DNA of 64,000 bases from CAZELM01 sp964512995 (GTDB lineage Bacteria; CSSED10-310): positions 21,260 to 85,259 of the forward strand of contig CAZELM010000021.1 in the NCBI GenBank assembly GCA_964512995.1, read 5' to 3'. The notes under the pieces were generated by a model. The model saw nothing but the letters and a program-made list of their open reading frames with translations. It was not told the DNA's origin and searched no databases. Made by a program: the position numbers and the translations under genes. Positions 8,785 to 14,452 of the stretch are shown here, piece by piece. Numbering within the stretch: the stretch's first letter is position 1; the number at the start of each line of letters is the position of its first letter.

Positions 8785-9528
8785 TTGAGTGTGCGGGTAG
8801 GCGGCGTGCGGTATCCGGTATTGCACGATGGATTGGGAAGCGTGACAGGATTGATGAACAGTGCGGGGAGTCTGGTGAACACATATAACTACAAGGCATA
8901 CGGAGAGTCTCTGAGTGCCACGGGGGGCCTGGAGAACCGGTATCGGTATACAGGGAGAGAATATGTGGAGTCCGGAAGCAACGGAACCGAGCTGTATTAC
9001 TACCGCGCCAGATATTACCGACCCGATCTGGGCAGATTCATCAGCAAAGACCCGCTGGGCATGATCGATGGCACGAATATGTTTGTATATGTAAACAATA
9101 ATCCAGCGAGCAGGGTTGACCGTCTCGGTTTATTCGGAGAAATTGAAGTTCAACCTGTAGAACTGGGTGGTCCACTCAACCCTGGACCTGATCCATATGG
9201 TACTCCTATCCCGAGAGGAAAACCGAATGGACCACCTGATTATTGGCCTGTCAATGGAAATCTATTACCCGGTTATGGCACACAAGATGACCTTTGTTCA
9301 ATAGGGCCAAAGCCATATAGCTCAAATGGAATAAATTCAAATCCTTGTCTTGTCGATTGCTGTGAGGCACATGATAACTGCTATCGAAAATGGCACTGCA
9401 ATCAGACATCATGGGCTTTTACTTACTTGGGTGATGGCACTGGAATCCCATGCTGGGAATGTAACAGAGAAGTTGTATCTTGCTTTGCGTTTGTCTTAAA
9501 TTTTGGATGCAAAAGGTGTAACCCATGA
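8785..9528 (+). CDS. Orphan Rhs tip 1 with phospholipase-A2-like C-terminal toxin domain
   Basis: Residues 1-110 are the end of an Rhs/YD-repeat core: 'DGLGSVTGLMNSAGSL', 'YRARYYRPDLGRFISKDP', 'NMFVYVNNNP', the usual border where Rhs proteins switch to a variable toxin. The C-terminal half has many Cys and the motif 'DCCEAHDNCY' (H196, D197), matching the histidine active site CCxxHDxC of secreted phospholipase A2, with further paired Cys downstream. Predicted activity is hydrolysis of membrane phospholipids in a target cell. There is no ATG and no Shine-Dalgarno; TTG at 8785 is only the first start-like codon. It looks like a silent tip lacking its Rhs body. The stop overlaps the next start (ATGA). 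Confidence 0.75.
   Translation: MSVRVGGVRYPVLHDGLGSVTGLMNSAGSLVNTYNYKAYGESLSATGGLENRYRYTGREYVESGSNGTELYYYRARYYRPDLGRFISKDPLGMIDGTNMFVYVNNNPASRVDRLGLFGEIEVQPVELGGPLNPGPDPYGTPIPRGKPNGPPDYWPVNGNLLPGYGTQDDLCSIGPKPYSSNGINSNPCLVDCCEAHDNCYRKWHCNQTSWAFTYLGDGTGIPCWECNREVVSCFAFVLNFGCKRCNP
8823..9095 (+). repeat. Rhs core repeat, copy 1 (273 nt)
   Basis: This is the nearly identical segment shared with 10222-10494 and 12082-12354; all three have the same length with no indels and differ by scattered substitutions. Identity ends abruptly at the start of the unique C-terminal domain. Confidence 0.85.
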
Positions 9529-9962
9529 GAAGTAAATTAATTGTTATATTGTTTTCTTGTATTTTGTTATCAGGCTGTTTTTCAATACATGGACTGCAAG
9601 AATCGCAGCTAACATTGTCGAAAGAATCGAGATTGCCTGTTTGGTTTACCATTCCGGAAAATAAGAACCGAGAAGAATTTACTATTGAAATAAATCTTTA
9701 TACAAGTTTGTTTTCACAACCAGCAGAATTGGTAATGCTTGCAGACAGTCCCCAAAGAAAGATAATAAAGAAGGTTGTCGGATCTTTTAGTTGGCATCCC
9801 ATTACAATAGAAAATGATAAAAACAATAATAGTACGTATCCAGAATATTTTATTATTTCTGTTGGATCTGAGAAAGAGATCTTTGAAAGTCTAGATGAAG
9901 GGAATATTGTATTTGTCACGGATGATCCAATTGTTAGGTCAGCCATAAAAAATGAGCATTAG
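9525..9962 (+). CDS. Lipoprotein, candidate immunity protein for PLA2-like tip
   Basis: A 145-residue protein with an N-terminal lipoprotein signal ending in 'LLSGC' (lipobox, Cys about residue 18). The rest is beta-rich and polar. It starts within the last codons of tip 1 (4-nt ATGA overlap) with AAAGGTG as ribosome-binding site, so translation is coupled to the toxin. A periplasm-facing lipoprotein would be the right place to neutralise a phospholipase arriving from outside. Function as immunity is inferred from position and localisation; no family was recognised. The sequence is clearly more AT-rich than the Rhs core. Confidence 0.7.
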   Translation: MRSKLIVILFSCILLSGCFSIHGLQESQLTLSKESRLPVWFTIPENKNREEFTIEINLYTSLFSQPAELVMLADSPQRKIIKKVVGSFSWHPITIENDKNNNSTYPEYFIISVGSEKEIFESLDEGNIVFVTDDPIVRSAIKNEH

Positions 9963-10219
9963 GTGTCAGATGGATGCATAATAGGCTCAACACAAATATA
10001 GCAGATTTTTACTACAATAATGGGATTTTTTCAGCAACAGAGAAAGAAATATTAATATCCAGCACTGAAGACGATGTAATGGATCTGGTATTGATGAAAT
10101 TAATCGCGAGCGGCAGGCGTTGACGGATAAATTTATGCGCCAGGCGGAAGATCAGATCGGAGAAGTGACTGACGATAAAAGATTATTGGTGGCTCAAAGT
10201 ACAGAGTGGCCGTCCGGCG
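9963..10219 (+). pseudogene. Decayed 5' flank of Rhs tip 2 with inserted fragment
   Basis: Bases about 10010-10100 match the flank of tip 1 (CAGCAACAGAGAAA.AAATATT and GAAGA.GATGTAATGGA). From about 10100 to 10215 a segment not present in copies 1 and 3 intervenes; one frame reads I-N-R-E-R-Q-A-L-T-D-K-F-M-R-Q-A-E-D-Q-I and stops at a TGA at 10224, a charged helical pattern like the coiled arms of OmpH/Skp. The identity of this insert is unsure. Confidence 0.45.
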
Positions 10220-10921
10220 TTGCATGATGGGTTGGGAAGCGTGACGGGATTGATGAACAGTGCGGGTAGTCTGGTGAACACGTATAACTACAAGGCATAC
10301 GGAGAGTCATTGAGTGCCACGGGGAGTCTGGAGAACCGGTATCGGTATACGAATCGTGAATATGTGGAATCCGGAAGCAACGGAACCGAGCTGTATTACT
10401 ACCGCGCCAGATATTACCGACCCGATCTGGGCAGATTCATCAGCAAAGACCCGCTGGGCATGATTGATGGCACGAATATGTTCATTTATGTGCAGAATGA
10501 TCCTGTGAAAAGCGGAGATCCACTTGGTTTGACAATATGGATTTGCAATAGAAAAAAGGGCAAGGATCGTAATTCAAGATGGAATCATCCCTATTTCTGG
10601 GATAGTATAAGTGGAGAATGTTGTGGCTACATTAGTCCCAAAGACAGTTGTATTGAGAATGGACCCAAAACTTCCATCAATCCAGGCGGTGATGATTGCC
10701 GACCTGTTTCCGGTAGTGAAGGGCATGAACAGGGTATATTGGACTGTTGCAACAGAACACAACGATCTACAAAGGAACAATACTTTCCAGGTTTTTATGA
10801 TTGTCATACACATTTAAAAAATTGCGTGGAGGATATATTTAACTTGGATTATTCTGGATCACCTGGTGATAGGAGTGATTCCCCATGTGATGATCCCAAT
10901 TGTGATCCCACTGTTGACTAA
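10220..10921 (+). CDS. Orphan Rhs tip 2 with Cys-rich C-terminal domain
   Basis: The first about 100 residues repeat the Rhs core of tip 1. After 'NMFIYVQNDPVKSGDPLGL' the sequence turns unique: Trp/Cys-rich, with 'PYFWDSISGECCGY', 'EGHEQGILDCCNRTQ' and 'FYDCHTHLKNCVEDIF'. The repeated His/Asp/Cys groups suggest a disulfide-stabilised secreted enzyme, and the C-D-C-C/C-H arrangement recalls other Cys-rich Rhs C-termini, but I do not recognise a named family. The start is TTG at 10220 with no ribosome-binding site, so this too is probably unexpressed unless joined to a full Rhs gene. A different ORF with its own ribosome-binding site follows. Confidence 0.65.
   Translation: MHDGLGSVTGLMNSAGSLVNTYNYKAYGESLSATGSLENRYRYTNREYVESGSNGTELYYYRARYYRPDLGRFISKDPLGMIDGTNMFIYVQNDPVKSGDPLGLTIWICNRKKGKDRNSRWNHPYFWDSISGECCGYISPKDSCIENGPKTSINPGGDDCRPVSGSEGHEQGILDCCNRTQRSTKEQYFPGFYDCHTHLKNCVEDIFNLDYSGSPGDRSDSPCDDPNCDPTVD
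10222..10494 (+). repeat. Rhs core repeat, copy 2 (273 nt)
   Basis: Second copy of the 273-nt Rhs core, same length as copies 1 and 3. The segments before and after it differ. Confidence 0.85.
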
Positions 10922-10931
10922 CGAGGATGAT

Positions 10932-11846
10932 ATGATGTTCATCGCGCTAGAAAAAAGTCACAAAAAAAAATGGTGGATTTTATTAACTTTTCTGTGCTAT
11001 CCGATTTTGACAGGAATATTCTACGACTGTAATGCTCAAACATCGAATCGCATTTTAACGAATGAAGGAATCGTACCACATTTATTTGTGTATAGTCGTG
11101 AACAAATGATGACTTTTTTAAAGACCCAAAATCTTACTAATAGCTTCACCGTAAGGAGGAATACCGCAGGGGATAAACTCATATTTTTCTCGAGTAGTAA
11201 TGATGGGAATAAAAAAGTTGTAATCCTATCTGTAAAAAATGGTGTAAAAGTATTAATCCCTCCGGCTCGCGTTTCATATCTGGGTGAAGATGAAAAATTT
11301 ATAGCTTGGACAAATGATCTTGAAAAGGGTGTGCACTTTACAGATGGAAGTCATCTGGAATTAAGTCGTTTTGCGCCGTTTCAGATGGATAGTAGTGGTG
11401 CCTTTTTTTTCAAAACAACACCGAACGGAACTGAAGTGAGGAGCACAAATGCACCCAGTAAAATGTTACTAAATTCACAATATTTTGCAGATAACATTTT
11501 TTATAAAGGCGATCAAATTTATCTGATGTCAAGTAATATTATCAAGAAATCATTCTCGATACAGTTTGAAATTGTATGTCAAATCTATAGGAGAGAAGAA
11601 TCACAATTTAAAATATTCGAAGAAATTCATATTACACGACCAACTCCGGGAGCAAGCCCCTTTTGGGTTGAAGATATGGATCCGTGGTCTGACAATCTCT
11701 TAATTCGAGATGTCTGTGATTGTGGGAACGATGATTGGTTTCTCTTCAATATAACAACAAATGAATTAAAGAAAATAGGACAAGCCAAAACTTGTCGCGG
11801 TTTTTTTTTAAAGGAAGATATTTTGGGACAAATAAATTGTGAGTGA
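10932..11846 (+). CDS. Exported or membrane-anchored protein, candidate partner/immunity of Rhs tip 2
   Basis: ATG at 10932 is chosen because GAGG lies 6-7 bases upstream; the longer frame from 10866 overlaps tip 2 and has no ribosome-binding site. Residues about 14-33 form a hydrophobic segment after K/W-rich residues ('KSHKKKWWILL'), so the protein is exported or anchored. The body (about 270 residues) is beta-rich with repeated strand patterns reminiscent of a beta-propeller and contains Cys pairs near the end ('DVCDCGNDDW'). It follows the tip by 10 nt. A role as immunity protein is positional inference; no family recognised. Base composition is AT-rich. Confidence 0.6.
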   Translation: MMFIALEKSHKKKWWILLTFLCYPILTGIFYDCNAQTSNRILTNEGIVPHLFVYSREQMMTFLKTQNLTNSFTVRRNTAGDKLIFFSSSNDGNKKVVILSVKNGVKVLIPPARVSYLGEDEKFIAWTNDLEKGVHFTDGSHLELSRFAPFQMDSSGAFFFKTTPNGTEVRSTNAPSKMLLNSQYFADNIFYKGDQIYLMSSNIIKKSFSIQFEIVCQIYRREESQFKIFEEIHITRPTPGASPFWVEDMDPWSDNLLIRDVCDCGNDDWFLFNITTNELKKIGQAKTCRGFFLKEDILGQINCE

Positions 11847-11920
11847 TGAATGTTCGGATAATTAAGGAGATTTTCTGATCAAATTCCCAGAAAACAACGA
11901 TCCATTTACAAACGTCTTAT

Positions 11921-12463
11921 TTGATCTCACAGAAACATCGCTGCGTTTTACTCCAAGAAGGGGGGCTAGTAACTGCGACAGAAACATCGATATCCGGCAC
12001 GGTGAAGACGGTGTATGTGAATGGCCTTGGTATTGATGAGGTGTTGAGTGTGCGGGTAGGCGGCGTGCTGTATCCGGTGTTGCACGATGGATTGGGAAGC
12101 GTGACGGGATTGATGAACAGTGCGGGGAGTCTGGTGAACACGTATAACTACAAGGCATACGGAGAGTCATTGAGTGCCACGGGGAGTCTGGAGAACCGGT
12201 ATCGGTATACGAATCGTGAATATGTGGAATCCGGAAGCAACGGGACGGAGCTGTATTACTACCGAGCGAGGTATTACCGACCCGATCTGGGCAGATTCAC
12301 CAGCAAAGACCCGCTTGGAATGGTTGATGGGACTAATATGTTTGTGTATGTGCAGAATAATCCGGTGGAACGGAGTGATCCTGGTGGACAAAATTCAGTT
12401 AATTGTACACCTGAAGATTGCACAGAAAGATACCAAATTGCAATCCAATTGAGTGTACAATGA
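11921..12463 (+). CDS. Orphan Rhs tip 3, C-terminus frameshifted
   Basis: This copy keeps the longest Rhs sequence: 'TVKTVYVNGLGIDEVL' upstream of the shared core, which is damaged in tips 1 and 2. After 'VYVQNNPVERSDPGG' only about 26 unique residues remain before the stop at 12463. The frame just one base away stays open from 12412 and carries a His-rich segment that looks like the missing toxin domain, so a small indel between 12412 and 12463 has probably broken this tip. TTG at 11921 is the first start-like codon; no ribosome-binding site. Confidence 0.6.
   Translation: MISQKHRCVLLQEGGLVTATETSISGTVKTVYVNGLGIDEVLSVRVGGVLYPVLHDGLGSVTGLMNSAGSLVNTYNYKAYGESLSATGSLENRYRYTNREYVESGSNGTELYYYRARYYRPDLGRFTSKDPLGMVDGTNMFVYVQNNPVERSDPGGQNSVNCTPEDCTERYQIAIQLSVQ
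12082..12354 (+). repeat. Rhs core repeat, copy 3 (273 nt)
   Basis: Third copy of the 273-nt Rhs core. It has more substitutions than copies 1 and 2 share (e.g. near 12247-12270 and 12315-12335). Similarity to copy 1 extends about 135 nt further upstream. Confidence 0.85.
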
Positions 12464-13353
12464 GGTACGATGTCCATAATGATTCGCACCGAGGTTGGAA
12501 TCCCCATTGGCATATATATATTATGCACCAAAATTTTAAAACTTGTGTTTGTACATGGGAAAAAGCGAGAAGATCAGATCAAAATGGTTGTGATTTTGAG
12601 GGTCCAGGAGACAATCCACCTCCAGGATTTGATCAAAAACCGGCAGGAAAATTAGGTGAAACAGGATGGTTTAAAATGCAATCAGAATTGTTCGGTTTTG
12701 ATATTCGTTTAAGAAAAAAGGATTATTTGGAATTTTATTTTACGGATGAGATCAGAACTATACATTTATTAAGACCGGAAATTCATGTTCCATTGTCAAT
12801 TGATCCTTTATTATGGCCATCTCTTCTTTGTAAAGCGAACTCATATATTGGTTTAGATCATTTCAATCTTGAGGATGAAGCCAATCTTGAGGATGAAAAA
12901 TTATCTTGCTTGCATCATAGACATTTATGGTCAGACCTAAAAAAATTGGACGATTTTCTAAAAAAACATCGAATATCTGAAGAGAGCTATATAAAAATTG
13001 CTTTTTCCTTAATATCATTACGACTAGGTAATCCCAATTACTATTGGAGGCCACCTCTTTTAACTGAGAAATTACCGAGAGAGTTGATACCTGAAAGCTG
13101 GGTATTTTTAGGTTATGACATTGCTGATGATGGTCTGATAAGCGGATTGATGAACTGTGGTTACAAAAAAGACGAGAAAAGAAATTTCCAAAAAAAATGG
13201 ACAAATCGATTAAATGATTTTGGCTTAATAAGTGACGTTTCATATGCAATAAAGTTTAAGGAAATTACTGATAAAAGGATTCCTGAGCATGCACCATTTT
13301 ATGTTTTTGGATTGTATTGTGAGCCATATAATCTAAGGCGTTTAAACGAATAA
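12418..13353 (+). CDS. Frameshifted Rhs toxin remnant joined to a candidate immunity protein
   Basis: The first about 80 codons contain 'DVHNDSHRGWNPHWHIYI' and a Cys pair ('KTCVCTW'), a His-rich pattern suited to a nuclease or other metal enzyme, and probably belong to the C-terminus of tip 3. The rest is a soluble alpha/beta protein with 'SWVFLGYDIADDGLIS' and 'APFYVFGLYCEPYN'. ATG at 12676, preceded by AGGA ten bases upstream, is the likely true start of a separate 225-residue protein. Its position after a toxin domain suggests immunity. I recognise neither part as a named family. Whether the fused frame is ever translated as one protein is doubtful. Confidence 0.55.
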   Translation: MHRKIPNCNPIECTMRYDVHNDSHRGWNPHWHIYIMHQNFKTCVCTWEKARRSDQNGCDFEGPGDNPPPGFDQKPAGKLGETGWFKMQSELFGFDIRLRKKDYLEFYFTDEIRTIHLLRPEIHVPLSIDPLLWPSLLCKANSYIGLDHFNLEDEANLEDEKLSCLHHRHLWSDLKKLDDFLKKHRISEESYIKIAFSLISLRLGNPNYYWRPPLLTEKLPRELIPESWVFLGYDIADDGLISGLMNCGYKKDEKRNFQKKWTNRLNDFGLISDVSYAIKFKEITDKRIPEHAPFYVFGLYCEPYNLRRLNE

Positions 13354-13378
13354 CCATTTTTACAATCCGTCAACAGAG

Positions 13379-13445
13379 AGTATGCCTTATGTTGTGGGAG
13401 ACTATAATGCGGAACAGCTTGTCTGGCTTCGAATTCAAACTGTGT
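13379..13445 (+). pseudogene. 67-nt copy of part of the secreted amidase gene
   Basis: Bases 13379-13445 match 1167-1233 inside the large amidase gene with about five mismatches and no gaps (shared words TATGCCTTATGTTGTGGG and GACTATAATGCGGAAC). It sits between the last Rhs-linked ORF and a small secreted peptide gene, and has no start. It is debris from a duplication, and ties the amidase locus to the history of this island. Confidence 0.8.
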
Positions 13446-13500
13446 CCAAGTTGACCGGTATTCGAACGATCGGTAAAATGATAAAAATGAGGAGATAAAG

Positions 13501-13665
13501 ATGAAAAAACTGATTACCTTTACAGTATTGCTTATAGGGTTCAGTCAGATAGAAGCACTTTTTGGTGGAGAAGAGCAGGTTTTCGTTTTGGGGTTGAATT
13601 CCGCAAAAGCTACCAGTCATCCCGAAGCATCCGTGTTCGGCGAAGAAAGCGGGACGGTTATCTAA
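13501..13665 (+). CDS. Small secreted peptide, 54 residues
   Basis: ATG at 13501 is preceded by GAGGAG six bases upstream, a strong ribosome-binding site. The product begins with a clear signal sequence (MKKLITFTVLLIGFSQIEA), leaving a mature part of about 35 residues. The frame stops at 13663-13665, but after a second stop (13675-13677) the same frame is open for a Cys-rich stretch, so this may be the front of a broken longer gene. Function unknown. Confidence 0.5.
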   Translation: MKKLITFTVLLIGFSQIEALFGGEEQVFVLGLNSAKATSHPEASVFGEESGTVI

Positions 13666-13677
13666 AAACAAAGGTGA

Positions 13678-13770
13678 AAAAAAACTTATGCTTGTGAGAA
13701 GAAAGCCTTTCCTGATTGCGTCCGGTTTCCTCCTGATCACCAGAATCCGGATCCGTGTGATTGTAAATAA
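13678..13770 (+). pseudogene. Cys-rich tail in the frame of the small peptide
   Basis: Thirty codons without a start, beginning just after two closely spaced stops in the frame of the 54-residue peptide. It encodes 'YACEKKAFPDCVRFPPD' and ends 'NPDPCDCK', with four Cys. The composition looks like real coding sequence for a small exported Cys-rich protein. Either it is the former C-terminus of the preceding gene or a fragment of another island gene. Confidence 0.35.
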
Positions 13771-13798
13771 GCCATAATCTTGATAGGAGAATACAGAA

Positions 13799-14239
13799 AT
13801 GGCAAAAAATATTTTCTGTAGAATTTTAATATTGTTTAGTTTTTTCTTTCATTCTGGCTGTTTTTATGTAGACACAGTTGCGAAATTTCACTTAAATGGT
13901 CAAATATTGGATAGGAATAGCAAGAATCCTGTAAAAAATTCTGAGGTTATTTTTATTGGGTTGCTCGAAGAGGAATCAACAGCATATGCTTCCAAGATTA
14001 TAATCTCTGAAAGTAATGGTGATATTTCAACAGACTTTATTTGGAGGTGGGGAAAACTTCAATATTTCTACCCATCATCCCCGGATCTCAATTTTATCGT
14101 TTTAATATTGAACAATGAGTATATAATTGAAGCAAAATACTTACGAAATGATGAACTCCCAGAAACAGAGGATGGATATATTCTAGATTTAGGTAAAATT
14201 TTTCTCAGGCCAAAAGATGCCGAAGAAATCTGCAGATAG
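13799..14239 (+). CDS. Small lipoprotein
   Basis: ATG at 13799 with AGGAGA eight bases upstream. The N-terminus is a lipoprotein signal ending in 'FFHSGC' (Cys about residue 20). The remaining 126 residues have a beta-sandwich-like pattern 'KFHLNGQILDRNSKNPVKNS', similar to carboxypeptidase-regulatory-like or transthyretin-like folds on surface lipoproteins. Its position at the end of the Rhs island makes it another possible immunity-type lipoprotein, but no toxin precedes it directly. Function unknown. Confidence 0.65.
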   Translation: MAKNIFCRILILFSFFFHSGCFYVDTVAKFHLNGQILDRNSKNPVKNSEVIFIGLLEEESTAYASKIIISESNGDISTDFIWRWGKLQYFYPSSPDLNFIVLILNNEYIIEAKYLRNDELPETEDGYILDLGKIFLRPKDAEEICR

Positions 14240-14250
14240 GGAAAAATAGG

Positions 14251-14367
14251 TTCTGTCGCACTTTTGGTGATTGGATACATCCGTTTGATGCTCATCCAAA
14301 TTCTGCGGCCCATAAGATCATAGCCCAAACAATTTTTAATGAGCTGAAAAATATTGAGAAGTTATGA
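14251..14367 (+). pseudogene. SGNH/GDSL hydrolase C-terminal remnant
   Basis: An open frame without start ends at TGA 14365-14367 and encodes 'DAHPNSAAHKIIAQTIF'. The D-x-H-P-N block with following Ala-His is the catalytic block V of SGNH (GDSL) hydrolases, normally near the protein's C-terminus. Nothing upstream in this frame continues the fold, so only the tail survives. It directly follows the lipoprotein stop. Confidence 0.6.
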
Positions 14368-14452
14368 TTTTTCCTGCCAGGATCAGCTATTCCTTCTGAC
14401 AGGTTGATCCGCTCTGGATGCAGTTCTGTGATATTGGTAATATGAAAAATCG

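Noticed and set aside
8640..14370. Insertion sequence or prophage as carrier of the Rhs island
   Set aside because: No transposase, integrase, terminal inverted repeat, tRNA-att site or phage gene could be found within the island.
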